The notes under the pieces: model-generated
The model's input: only the letters and a program-made list of their open reading frames with translations
Told to the model about the DNA's origin: nothing
Databases searched by the model: none
Assembly (NCBI RefSeq): GCF_027580225.2
Contig: NC_073346.2
Span: forward strand, 2,003,001-2,067,000
Length of the DNA: 64,000 bases
Source: Misgurnus anguillicaudatus
Lineage: Eukaryota; Chordata; Actinopteri; Cypriniformes; Cobitidae
Direction: 5' to 3'
In this document: in pieces, positions 23,701 through 33,718 of the stretch
Layout: every line of letters starts with the position of its first letter
How positions within the stretch are numbered: the first letter of the stretch is position 1
Program-made: the position numbers and the translations under genes

Positions 23701-24899
23701 CACCACCAGCGGAATGCCCTGCAGACCGTACTTACGTTCCTCCATCTCACAGGAAGCAGGTCATCCAATGGGTACACACATCTCTCTCTTCTGGGCACCC
23801 GGGCATTAACTCTACTTTGGTGATGCTGAAGAACAAGTTCTGGTGGCAGTCCATGTTACCTGATGTCAGCGCGGTGGTGAATGCTTGTACGGCTTGCGCA
23901 GCCAGTAAAACTCCACATCAGAATCCAGCTGGTCTCCTCCAACCCCTTGTGATCCCACAGAGACCATGGTCTCACATAGCAGTGGATTTTGTGACGGATC
24001 TGCCCAGGTCTGATGGTAACACAGTGGTACTTTCTGTCATTGATCGTTTCTCTAAAGCATGTCGTTTTATCCCTCTGCCCAAGCTGCCATCCGCCATGGA
24101 AACCGCTGAACAGCTGCTGCATTGTGTGTTCCGGTATTACGGACTTCCTGAGGACATTGTATCTGACCGGGGACCGCAATTCACGTCCAAGGTATGGAAA
24201 GCATTCTTCAAAGCTCTAAACATCAACATCAGTCTTACATCCGGTTATCACCCACAATCCAATGGTCAAGTTGAACGTCTTAATCAAGAATTAACTAAGT
24301 TTCTCAGAGTTTACTGTCACAAGAATCAGCATGACTGGTGTCGCTTCCTACCTTGGGCGGAATATGCACAGAATTCCCTTAAGAAAACTTCCACGGGTCT
24401 CACTCCATTTCAATGCGTCCTGGGATACCAACCGCCTATCTTTCCTTGGGATGAAGAACTCGCAGACATCCCGGCCATTGACGCTTGGTTCACCCGAAGT
24501 CAGGAAACTTGGCAAGAAGCTCATGTCCATCTGTCCCGAGCCATCAGGAAGGTCAAGGAAAAAGCAGATCGCCATAGAACCCCAGAACCCCACTACGAAC
24601 CTGGTCAGTTGGTTTGGCTCTCGTCCAGAGACCTGAAACTTCGTCTCCCCTGCAAAAAGTTGAGTCCCAGGTATGTTGGTCCTTTTAAAATTTTGAAACA
24701 AGTTAATCCTGTCTCCTACCGTCTGTGTGTGACAATGCGTTTCCACACTGTGACACGTTTACCAAAGTGTATAGCTCATATACTGTATGTTCCTCCTCTG
24801 ATACGAGGGCTCACGAGAGCAGTCAACACATGGGTGATCACTAAACTATGTTTTCTTTCTAGTTTAAGTGAATATAAACAGCTGTATGTTTATCAATAG
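20763..24899 (+). CDS. gag-pol polyprotein of retrotransposon B, single frame, foreign C-terminus
   Basis: One uninterrupted frame; numbering here starts from the ATG at 20763, giving 1,378 residues. The CCHC nucleocapsid knuckle [14 protein letters not shown] is at 298-311, and the aspartic protease motif [12 protein letters not shown] is around Asp355. RT has YIDDILIYS at 673-681, and RNase H has [12 protein letters not shown] from 822. The integrase has an HHCC-type zinc region (HPGIN...CTAC), then catalytic Asp1075, Asp1135 and Glu1171, with D-to-E spacing 35 as expected. All key residues are present. The last 58 residues (from 24725) come from duplicated flanking DNA, replacing the natural C-terminus. 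An upstream in-frame ATG at 20655 exists. The ATG at 20763 lies inside the LTR near the poly(A) signal; after the LTR an in-frame ACCGTGG at 20820-20826 sits where a start in good context might be expected. The start is therefore uncertain. Gag and pol are fused without a frameshift. Confidence 0.85.
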   Translation: MEPNLSVSSQKTSPPQAPATVAQLTGELSTQANILAAHQHQLVRLTSLTEELVRSVQSLATSANTAATPVPTPPPPQPIATPLASVTPRLAFPEKFDGTPDRCKGFIMQCELFIAQQLHIYNTEVSKISLICSLLTGKALEWATPLWAAGNFNQSTFDEFKSTMRAVFEHPAGGRDPGEQLLSLRQGRRSAAEFALTFRTLAAQTNWVEDTLKTLFRQGLSQELQSELACRDEGRSFDEFVKLAIRVDNLVRSRRPVRVFETYTTHSVPSPDTSEPMQVGRARLTADERERRFRQRLCLYCGEAGHVLAVCPSRPAQTRLGRVSASIPSTTFECMEVSVSLTWQQSKFYTKALLDSGAAGNFIDAGLVKSHGISVTPCVPPLSIAALDGRPLGTGHVTHITQSITLVSEHDHTEEIVFYVISSPHNPVILGFPWLHLHNPLVSWKEKSILKWSDKCMKSCLSESPDLSVCTSQINPVPSLPDNVPHEYSDLAIAFSKIKATQLPPHRTSDCAIELLPDAVPPRGRIFPLSEPEQQAMKKYIAEELEKGFIRHSTSPASAGFFFMGKKDGSLRPCIDYRGLNDITVKFRYPLPLVPAALEQLRSAKIYSKLDLRSAYNLIRIREGDEWKTAFSTSDGHYEYLVMPFGLSNSPSVFQSFINDVLRDMLNRFVIVYIDDILIYSDSLEQHVVHVRTVLQRLIEHQLYVKAEKCEFHQSSTSFLGYIISPDGVAMDEKKVESVLQWPKPTTVKELQRFLGFANFYRRFIKNFSIVAAPLTSLVHKSNHKLSWNPEAEAAFSDLKTRFTSAPILHHPDPEKPFIVEVDASNSGVGAVLSQRQGNPGKVYPCAFYSRKLNPAERNYDVGNRELLAMKAALEEWRHWLEGAKLPFLILTDHRNLEYLQSAKRLNTRQARWALFFTRFQFTITYRPGSKNTKADALSRIFDSSPQPVCSEPIIPPSLIVAPVHWNVMQEINQLNNANPPPAECPADRTYVPPSHRKQVIQWVHTSLSSGHPGINSTLVMLKNKFWWQSMLPDVSAVVNACTACAASKTPHQNPAGLLQPLVIPQRPWSHIAVDFVTDLPRSDGNTVVLSVIDRFSKACRFIPLPKLPSAMETAEQLLHCVFRYYGLPEDIVSDRGPQFTSKVWKAFFKALNINISLTSGYHPQSNGQVERLNQELTKFLRVYCHKNQHDWCRFLPWAEYAQNSLKKTSTGLTPFQCVLGYQPPIFPWDEELADIPAIDAWFTRSQETWQEAHVHLSRAIRKVKEKADRHRTPEPHYEPGQLVWLSSRDLKLRLPCKKLSPRYVGPFKILKQVNPVSYRLCVTMRFHTVTRLPKCIAHILYVPPLIRGLTRAVNTWVITKLCFLSSLSEYKQLYVYQ
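20793..20802 (+). other. putative self-complementary primer-binding site of element B
   Basis: AAGACTTCGC, directly behind the LTR (LTR end 20791 plus one G). It is perfectly complementary to 20467-20476 and does not resemble a common tRNA 3' end; those usually begin TGG after the LTR. The position and complementarity argue for Tf1-type self-priming. Confidence 0.6.
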
Positions 24900-26358
24900 C
24901 CTATATTAAAACAGTGCAGTCTTAAAGCTGTCTTGGGTCTTAAAGTGACAGTAGCCTGCTGCTTTCTGTGTCAGAAATGTCCATTACACACATAAAACTC
25001 CTCACTACTATTAGTATTAACTGAATAAATTTCGCAGCGGCACATTTATTAAATCATGTTGACAGACAATTTCATAACTAATATATTTACATTTAATACA
25101 GATGCCTGAAAAGTAAAACAAGATGAATATATAGTCTTATGATTAAGTGGAAAAAATTTAAGATTTGGTTGCTTGTCAGTAGCATTGTTGTAGTGACAGC
25201 CAAAATACATCGGCCTATATGTAATACATAATTATCCAAAGATGATGAAATTGTGGACAAAAAAGGTAGCACAAATTTTGTTATATGGAAGTGGTTTGGC
25301 TATCTAAAAAAACAAACGAGGTTCAGACTGAAATTTTGTTGAATGAACCCTCTAATTTTTGTGGCTTAAGTCATTGTTGGCATACTCTTTTAAAGCTGGA
25401 AGCATTAGCATCTTATATCGGAATCGAATATCGTTATCGGTCTATAAGGATTTTTTTTTCCGAGATCACATTTTTGCCATTTCGTCCAGCCCTAACCGGT
25501 GCTGTCTAAATGTGTTTTTTTAACACAACGCGTTACTCGCGTTACTCTATTTTGTGAAAAATGAACACTTGCAGACAAGACATTTCTGATCTAATGTCGC
25601 AGGACCGTGGTGGGTGGCACAATGAATAATAACACAGAAGGTGTGTAACGCGAGTAACAAACGCATTTAAATTTCAGTAATTGTAACTGCGTTACATGCT
25701 CGTTACCCCTACAAGTAGTGGAATTACAGTAATGGAATTACTTTGTAACACATTACTCCAATCACTGTTTTTAACACATCCTGTGTTGTCCCTTTCCTTT
25801 ATTTTAACATGAAATAACACGTTAAAGGGCATGACACACACAATGTGTAAAAATTTAACACACCATTTTTTACAGTGTAACTGTGACGGATGTCAGCGCC
25901 AACGCTCCCGGTACATCCCATTCACCCGAATATTGACTACATTTCCCATCATGCACTGTGACCCGCTGATTACACACCAGCTGCAGCTTATCAGCGGGCC
26001 TATTTAACCTGGGACTCTGCCACCTGAACTTTGCGAAGTCTTGTTTGCCCTAGCAGCATTTCTGAGCGTTTTCCCTGTGTGTACCCGTGTTTGATTTCCT
26101 GGTGTTATTTTGGACTGTCTCTTGGTTATTTGATTCTTGCCGCCTGCCTTGAACTTGGACTGGCTTACGACTACGACTGCTTTCTGCCTGCCCCGATCTT
26201 GGACTGATTTACGTTTATGATTGATTGCCGCCTGCCCCGAACCTGGTCTGTTATACGTTTATGATTACTTGGATGTGCCCATTGTTTACTGTTGTTTGCT
26301 ATTTGATAACATCAATAAAGAGTTGCAAATGGAACCTAACCTGTCAGTCTCGTCACAG
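24725..26358 (+). repeat. 1,634-bp direct repeat, right copy (flank plus LTR of element B)
   Basis: Second copy of 19159-20792. It starts inside the pol frame at the microhomology GTGTGTGACAATG and runs through the right part of the hAT element (to 25494), its target site, the spacer, GTAAC (25877-25881) and a complete LTR. It then passes into unrelated sequence at 26359. The LTR here is flanked on both sides by GTAAC, as a solo LTR at the original insertion site would be. Confidence 0.9.
25882..26357 (+). repeat. right LTR of element B (solo-LTR configuration)
   Basis: 476 bp, differing from the 5' LTR at two positions. GTAAC lies on both sides (25877-25881 and 26358-26362). It contains AATAAA and a TATA-like box as in the left copy. 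Confidence 0.9.
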
Positions 26359-26362
26359 TAAC

Positions 26363-28817
26363 ATAACATTGATGTGTAACATTACATTAGATCTTCATTA
26401 CGGTAGATCTTAAAGCTGTCTGTCTCAATGTCAATCAAACAATAAATGAAAAAAGGTTAACATATATTGATATTGTTTTTGATTCTGTGTGTGCTAAATT
26501 TATTAGTTTTAATAGATTATTTACACTACAGATAATGACTACAATAGACAATCATGGAATTAATACATATACATTTTTTTAATCGATTGACATTAATACA
26601 ATGCAGTATGATAATCTAATAGTAATATAATCCTGGTAATTTTCCATGAAATACAAGTAAACATAGTCAAAGTGGAGGTCTGACATTAATCTGACGTTTT
26701 TTAGTGACTATAAAATATATAATAGCGTACTGTGTAAAATCTTAAGTACCCAAAACTTGCAGCTTACGTTACTATCTTTGTTTTTCTTCTGCTGGCATGT
26801 GATCTAAATGAACACAGATATTTACAATATTAAGAGAAATGACCAGCTTGTGCAGCGCTCCTATAGAGATTCCAATGTAATTAGCCATTTTTCCCACCCT
26901 TTTGCCCACCAGGGCACCACACGGATCACGTGACTGAAAACAATTAATAATGTGTTAAAATACCTGCATGAAAGCAGAGACAAGATTATTTGAATATCAG
27001 AGGGAGGAGCTATCACGTAATAGCTACACTTCCTGTTTTGGTTCACGTCAAGGTTGGTAGGAGGAGAATGAGGGGGAGGGTTTAGTTGCGTCATGCTGAA
27101 ACGTTTTCCTGTTCACCCCCCGGTAGACAGTTGAGCACATGGCTTTGGATGATAGCCCACTAGGATAAAGGATCTGGATTTTACACAATGAATGTTTGCG
27201 TCTGCATGATCTTATTTCCATCAGATGAATATCACAGGGAGAGCGGTAAAGAGCTGGAAAATAAAGAGAGAGCTCAGTCTCACTTGCTAAAGGCTGATGA
27301 AACCACAGAAGTCACATTCAAAATGAAGTAATATTGTGGAGGATCAGCAGAGGTCAGGTGGCTGCTCCGACATAAGGTGGGATGTGTATGTGTGTTTATA
27401 TGAGTATGTTTAAAGTGGAGTTGTTTAAGACAAAGGGAGATTCAAGGACATTGAATTTGTCATTCGCCACTGGAAGATTGTGGTGAATGGTGATTCAATC
27501 ATTCAATGAGAAGGAAATACATACGATAATAGAATGAGGAAGTCATTTAGTATGTGTTTATGGGAATTGTTGTAATATTATGTGTGGTAAATACATTAAC
27601 CTGTTTTGCTGCTCGGTAAAGTTGAATGAAAAAGTATAACGTGACATCTTTGAGGAAATGATGTGATAAAAACCTAAATAAATAAAAAACTTAAATATTT
27701 AAAACACTTGATTGTTTGTTCAATAAAATTTCTGCTGTCTTCAAAGGCAAGCATCATTATTAACATTGTTTATGTGTCAAGGAACAAACTCTAACAATAA
27801 GTATTATAGTAAAACTATACATCTTATCCCAATGTTTAGACATGATTGATATATAAAATCATGTAGCTGTGTAAGAAGAGCTATGCTAGTGTTATTCTAC
27901 ATTGTCAAACTTTTCTCTTGGGGCAAACTCACACTATGCATACCGTACTGTAACATACAAACCACAGAGAGAGTGGGGGGGGGGATTGCACTTGGGGCCA
28001 TATTTACTAAACAGAGCAAATTAGCGTTAGAGGGCAATTCCAAAAAAGCGCAAATGGGAGTGGTAATACTAATATATGTAGGTTATTTACTAAAAAAGAG
28101 CAAATTAAATAACACAGGTGCAAAAGCTGATTTCCTTAATGACCAAAGCAAGAGCAGCGCAAATTACTTGTTAGTACACTGAAAAGAACTGGAGGACCAA
28201 TAAATTTAGGTTTACAAGAAGTTTTGAAACATCTGGTATTGTGTGACTTCTCCTAGTGACTCCTCTTTTATTTACTTCAGCAAAAAATAAATAACATGGC
28301 TTGGCAAACAATATTTTTGAATAATATGTTCCTCAAATAAAATGTTACATGTTAAAACAATCCTCTGCATTGTATCACGCGTTCTCTTATCTCTGTGATG
28401 CCTCTTCTTTTAGCAACAATTGCAGCCATTTCAAGCGCAAAATTATTTAAGACTGCGTTAAATAATAACGCAAATACCAGTAACACATTAGTAAATCAGG
28501 TTGCAGGAATCATTTAAATAATCTCCTAGAATAATTTTGCATCTGAATGGGAAACTCCTAGAAATGCATATGCAATAAAAAATAACTAGACCACATCTTT
28601 TCAGCGCTATTATCCACTGCGGCCTTTAGTAAATCTCAACAGTCATTATTTAATGCCAAAATCATGATTTGCGCTGGCGCAAGCTGAGAAAACGCATGAA
28701 GTAACCAGGTGTAAAAGGGTTCTGTCAGGTCTTGGTAGGAGTTGCAAACATGGCAGCGGAGTGACGGGTGACATCTTAAAAAGACTAAAGTTTAAAGTAA
28801 CGATTTCTAGAGACCAG
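26363..28817. other. spacer upstream of the riboflavin transporter; possible repeat at 27985-28633
   Basis: No coding exon was recognised. A segment at about 27985-28633 starts GGCCATATTTACTAAAC and ends near GCGGCCTTTAGTAAATC, partly inverted, with GCAAAT-rich interior; it is probably a decayed DNA element. Around 27000-27130 there is a more GC-rich stretch with CACTTCCTG and TCACGT. This could belong to the promoter or 5' UTR exon of the transporter gene, but no exon could be fixed. Confidence 0.35.
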
Positions 28818-29871
28818 GGGCCTCATTTATCAAACGTGCGTACGCACAGAAGTGTGCGTAAAGTGTGCGTAGGAACAGTTTTACGCAAAGTGTGGAATTT
28901 ATCAAATTGCACTTATACGTAGAAATGTGTGTAAATATACGCACACCTCTGAGTATGCGTACGCAGAGCATCTAGTGGTAGAATAGCGATACTACATATA
29001 GGACCCTGTTCCAGTGAGTAAAGAAGTGTCTATTTTTTATCCACAAGCAGGTGTTAAAAATGATTAATGTCAGTATGGTAACAGCAAATAATTATAATGA
29101 TTTATTTGTGATATGTATCTGTAACTGTGAAAGCTCTACATGTGACTTGTATAAATGAAGTCTCCGACAAATGCTTGACACAGTGCAATGGCTTATCTTG
29201 CGTTATTGGAAGACTTGGCAAATAATCCATTCCGCCGGTAGCGCGTTTTAAAAAATCGCGCCAATGATGCTGGTTATATGCTGCTGTCCAAGGTGGAAAG
29301 TTGTCTGTCCTCCTCCAGTTGCACTCGTTTCATGTCGGTGTGCTGTGACGCGTTTTTTTGCTGATAATTTAATGTCAAACCACTTTTTTATTTCTGGAAG
29401 TGTTCTCTCCTCATATTCAACGGAATTAAACTCACTGGTAACATGTTCCCATGCAGATTTGTTTTCTTTTGTTAGTCATTCCTCCCGCACTAAGTAAAGC
29501 AAACAGGGTGTGTTATTAGGATTTATCCACCAGTAACTCAATTTCTGTGTCTGTAAAATTCCTCTTTTTCGCTCTCTTTGTCATTATTGCGATGAGGGGA
29601 AAAAGCAAAACCACGTGACATATAACGGAAGGTGTTGTCACCATATATGGCTCATTGGAGGCGTTTCGGAATGCAAATGACTATGAACGTGCACGAGCAT
29701 GGTGCTTAAGAACAAGTGGGATTTATCATCAAGGATTACTTACTGATGTGCGTACGAACCCCGTCCGCACGTTTGATAAATCCCGATTTTTTTGTACTTA
29801 GGCACATTCTAAATTTCATTCGTAGGTACAAAAATAGAACATTTTCTACGCAATGTTGATAAATGAGGCCC
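28818..29871. mobile_element. PIF/Harbinger-like element with Myb/SANT-like gene remnant
   Basis: The inverted ends GGGCCTCATTTATCAA and TTGATAAATGAGGCCC are perfect over 16 bp. The 3-bp sequence CAG on each side (28815-28817, 29872-29874) is a possible target duplication. Subterminal repeats of TGCGTACGCAC type are abundant at both ends. A minus-strand Myb-like fragment lies inside. The 3-bp duplication plus Myb-like second protein suggest PIF/Harbinger. No DDE nuclease frame was found. Confidence 0.65.
29345..29584 (-). pseudogene. Myb/SANT-like (trihelix) protein fragment of the Harbinger-like element
   Basis: On the minus strand an ATG at 29584 begins MTKRAKKRNFTDTEIELLVD and soon reaches a stop. 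In a shifted frame the similarity continues with AWEHVTSEFNSVEYEERT and EIKKWFDIKL. The Trp and charged spacing are those of Myb/SANT-like DNA-binding proteins encoded beside Harbinger transposases. The frameshift shows it is inactive. Confidence 0.5.
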
Positions 29872-30320
29872 CAGAATTTCTTGTGGCACCTCATTTGATC
29901 TTAGTCAGTAAGTAACCACCATACAACCACATCACATACTTCAACTATGTGGTGGAAATGACTGTAGACTCCTTGTGGCACAATAATGAAGACCTGCACT
30001 AGCCAACACAACTTACATTATCTTTAAAAACTGCTAGAAACATATATTGTTTGCTACAGGTACTGTATATGCTAACTGAGACAGACTTAGAGGTTCAAAG
30101 CTTCACCTTTTGTTTTTCCATTGTGCACAGTACAACATTTATGTGATCTAAATTGCTTAATTTGAAGTATTTTCTTGATTTATTATAGACAATACTGCTT
30201 AAAGATCTAGGACTAGGTAAATCCACTGTACAACTAACAAACTGAGGACTGTTTTTATCTTTCAGATAACATTTGAAACAAGCTGGCTTTTTGACAACAG
30301 TCAACATCATTCTCTTCATC

Positions 30321-31945
30321 ATGTCGTGGCTCACACACGTGTTGTCCTGCCTGTTTGGCATTGGCTCCTGGGTGGCCATTAATGGGATGTGGGTAGAGCT
30401 TCCTTTAATAGTGCATGAGATTCCTGAGCGCTGGAACCTGCCCTCTTACCTCACTATAATTATCCAGATGGCCAACATTGGCCCTCTCTTCATTACACTC
30501 ATGCATGGCTTCAGGCCTGGTGTGCTAGACGAGCGGCCCGTTATCTACACCATTGTGTCGGTCGGTGTGGTGGCCACCTTCCTAATGGCTTTCCTCTGGA
30601 AGCACACGCTTACTTTTGGGAATGGTGAGCACAGTGCTGCCTTACTGTGTCTCAGCTTTCTGTTGTCTGTCGTGGACTGCACCTCATCAGTCACCTTTTT
30701 GCCATTCATGATGCGTTTACAACCTAAATACCTCACCACTTACTTTATCGGAGAAGGTCTCAGTGGTCTTGTCCCAGCGCTAGTGGCTCTTTCCCAAGGT
30801 GTGGGGGTGGTCCACTGTAAGAATGCTACTACTAATGCCACTTCTAGTATTGGGAACTCATCCTGGGGTGCTGATGGACAATTACAGGCACAATATCAGC
30901 CTGCCAACTTTTCTGCACAGGTTTTTTTCCTGTTCCTCAGTGCTATGATGATGGTGTCCCTGGGTGCTTTCCTTTTACTCAACCACCATCCAGCTGTACC
31001 ACGGGAACACAAGGGCAAAGATTACATCGATGATTCTCAAAAGGCAGAGAAGATTGATATGAGCCAATCCTTGAAGGACGAAACTCCAGAACAGAGGCCT
31101 ATGCTGGATTCCTCTGAAAGCCACGTGAAAAACCAGCACAGCAAAGTTGGGAAAAGGACGTACAGCAGAATAGAGCTGGTCTTCATTTTTGTGGTTTTGG
31201 CCTGGGTCAATGCGCTGACCAATGCTGTCTTACCCTCAGTTCAGTCTTACTCTTGTTTGCCCTATGGAAATCAGGCCTATCACCTTGCGGCCACCTTGTC
31301 CGCAGTAGCCAATCCAGTGGCCTGCTTCATTGCCATGTTTGTACCAGTCAGGTGAGAGTAAATTGTCTTTTTTTAGACAAATAAAACTGTTCCAAATATA
31401 GTTTGACTGATCTTTCTTCTGATGTTTAAGGTCTCTGGTGCTCATGGGGGTTTTAACAGTGACTGGCACAGGATTTGGGGCATATATAATGGCTGTGGCA
31501 GCACTTAGCCCTTGCCCTCTACTGATCCATCATGACCTGGGAGCAGCACTCATTGTAAGTTTTCCCCAAATTTTGTCATATTTATTGGCAATACACAAAA
31601 CTTCAAATGTTCAGAAAATGTGAAAAATTCAATGGAGGCATAGAACAACACAACATGTGATAGTAACATTAACCCAATGCCATATTAAGTCAAATCATAT
31701 AATCTGTTTTCTATTTCACTCCTCATCTTTAGGTCATAACCTGGGTGGCATTTGTTCTTACCTTGTCCTACGTGAAGGTCATTATTGGGGTGATCCTGCG
31801 AGATGAAGGCCACAGCGCCCTTGTGTGGTGTGGAGCTGTAGTGCAGCTTGGCTCTATGTTAGGGGCTCTGTCAATGTTTCCTTTGGTCAGTGTTTATGGG
31901 CTTTTTAAGTCGGGAGATCCATGTAACACCAAATGCCCTAAATAA
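30321..31945 (+). CDS. slc52a3: riboflavin transporter, SLC52 family (most like SLC52A3)
   Basis: Three coding exons: 30321-31351, 31431-31554 and 31733-31945. They join in phase with GT-AG introns to give 455 residues, within the family's usual length. The acceptor at 30265 implies at least one upstream non-coding exon. The protein moves riboflavin across the plasma membrane and is predicted to have about 11 hydrophobic segments. Diagnostic stretches include [19 protein letters not shown] at the N-terminus, [75 protein letters not shown] and [18 protein letters not shown] hydrophilic loop of about 70 residues with Asn-rich glycosylation sites (NATTNATS) and a charged intracellular stretch lie in the middle. 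The C-terminal [14 protein letters not shown] is closer to SLC52A3 than to SLC52A2. The ATG chosen precedes the conserved SWLTHVL; no upstream in-frame ATG exists in this exon. Paralogue assignment is by memory. Confidence 0.9.
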
Positions 31946-31996
31946 AGGCAATCATTATTTTGATGGATTCAGGGTAAAACAAAGAGGAAGGGGGCC

Positions 31997-32130
31997 GCAC
32001 TTTGCATATAAAACGTATATTTGTTGCACATACGCGTTTCGGTTCCTCAGTGTGCTTCTGGAGGAAGAGGAGGAAGGCGCAAGGCTAAAGCGCGTCTGTG
32101 CAACAAATATACGTTTTATATGCAAAGTGC
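31997..32130. repeat. hairpin with 34-bp perfect arms just after slc52a3 stop
   Basis: The left arm (31997-32030) begins GCACTTTGCATATAAAACG; the right arm (32097-32130) is its exact complement ending CGTTTTATATGCAAAGTGC. The loop is about 66 nt and itself has short complementary ends (ACGCGTTT and AAAGCGCGT). It starts 52 bases after the stop codon of the riboflavin transporter, so it probably lies in the 3' UTR. It may be a small foldback element or a structured RNA. Confidence 0.85.
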
Positions 32131-33480
32131 ATCCCTTTTCTTCTTCTTTGAAATTACTTATACGTCTGGTCAAGCACTCTTATAATATATATATAAGAAA
32201 TTGAGTGAAGCCTGCTCCCACGACACAATTGTTTCAGGGTAAAACAGTAATACACAAGAAATATGTTAGTATAATAAAAAAACACATTAGACTGTTACAC
32301 AGATGGATGATCATTTCCATTAAAAGTGAAGTGGGTCATTTCTGTGCTATTAGAGGAATCAAACATTTTATACTACCCCAAATATCATATCTGCCCACTG
32401 ACTGACAACCACTCATAACATTAATTGAAAGATTTTAATTCTCAGCAACATTTCTCAAAATTGGTGCTGCTAGTGTTGCTGTTGAAATTACATACTCTGG
32501 CTTTAAACATGCTGTTATTTATTTTATACAGCTCCAATCACAGTTACTGAATTGTTATAAAAGACAAGAAAATGATTTTGCCTTTTGTCATGTTGCTTGT
32601 TTATTTACATTACAGTTACAGTAAACTGTTACAGTTGGCATTAATGACCCCTACAGTTACAGTGTAACTGCTATAAATTATGACAATGTTGTTATAGTTT
32701 TTAACCTATACTTGAAATGCAATGCTTTTATATTGAACTGTTGCTCTGATAAATATGTGTTAACATTTTATTAACAAAATATTGTTAACAATTTTTAGAA
32801 TGCTTCATATATAAAGCTTTGCAAATTCTGCTGTACTTCCATTCAGTTCTTTGTGTTTGACTTTATAAATTGTTTTGTATGAATGAATTCCTGTCTGTTT
32901 TGAAGTTACTGACATTTTACTTTTATAAGTTACTCAAGCTGAAAAAACCGACACATTCGGAACACTATCTAAACAGGCCATTAACTTAAACATTTTATGC
33001 CTTAATTAAAACGGCCAATGAGAGTGTGAAATTGCGGTTTTGTCTTTTTACCGCGGTAAATATAGTACTTTGATAAACAACAGCCAATGCAACTTAATTA
33101 GTTATTAAATAACTTAATTAACTTACTTGGTTTCGTCTTACAGTCGAGCCATCTGTTGTGGAAACGGCCCTGTTCCTGCAATAATGCACGTGGCAGCGCC
33201 GATTCGCACTCGCGTTTGTGAAATTAATTTCGTTAATATAGACCGCATTTCATTTGTTTGAATTAATTTACCAATTGTCACGCATGCTAAACATATTTTC
33301 GTATTATGCAATTTCCCCTGGAACTGTATGTAATTTCCCAAATCCTGCGCAACCATATAACCATATACTTTGTTTTTTACTGAATTTCCACTTTTATCAA
33401 ATTTGCTATCCTGTGTCTGTGTGTGTGATTATTCTCTTGACACCCCCTATTGATAATAGGGGTATATTGCATCTGACACA
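32131..33480. other. intergenic region between slc52a3 and cyth2
   Basis: AT-rich with no recognisable exon. It contains short repeats of GTTACAGT type (32600-32680), and ends near the cyth2 promoter with the small palindrome CCCCTATTGATAATAGGGG at about 33445-33463. Confidence 0.5.
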
Positions 33481-33500
33481 TTCGCGTCTATGGACCCTAC

Positions 33501-33556
33501 CAAGATGGCCGCCGCTCCAGGATCCTTTTGCACGGACTGACAGGCGCAACTTCCGG
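33501..33556 (+). promoter_or_regulatory. probable TATA-less promoter of cyth2 with YY1- and ETS-like sites
   Basis: CAAGATGGCCGCC at 33501-33513 matches the YY1 site pattern found around start sites of housekeeping genes. ACTTCCGG at 33549-33556 is an ETS/GABP core. They lie 160-220 bases upstream of the cyth2 start codon in a locally GC-richer segment. Functional assignment is inference. Confidence 0.5.
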
Positions 33557-33718
33557 TCTCAACTCCTCCTTTGTCTGGGTCCTCTTTCGGTCCTCCGCCT
33601 AGTTATTTATTTATTTCCTTTTCATTCGTGGGGTATATTTTAATATATATCCACATATCTCGGTTATTGAATGACATTTGATTCTGACACATATATGCCT
33701 AAAAGCAAAGCCCCCAAA

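Larger units (their letters stand above)
20316..24724 (+). mobile_element. young Ty3/gypsy (Tf1/sushi-like) LTR retrotransposon B, 3'-truncated
   Basis: Starts with a TG...CA LTR preceded by GTAAC. Internally it has a single open gag-pol frame with protease, RT, RNase H and integrase in gypsy order. The element breaks at 24724 within the integrase C-terminal region and is followed not by its own 3' UTR but by a second copy of its left flank and LTR. The 5-bp site GTAAC recurs after that second LTR (26358-26362), giving the expected target duplication. LTR identity of 474/476 indicates recent insertion. Self-priming features and a chromovirus-like integrase place it near the Tf1/sushi group; this clade call is inference. 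Confidence 0.85.

Noticed and set aside
30273..30320. N-terminal extension of the riboflavin transporter
   Set aside because: It begins at TTG, not ATG; the first ATG is at 30321 right before the conserved N-terminus.
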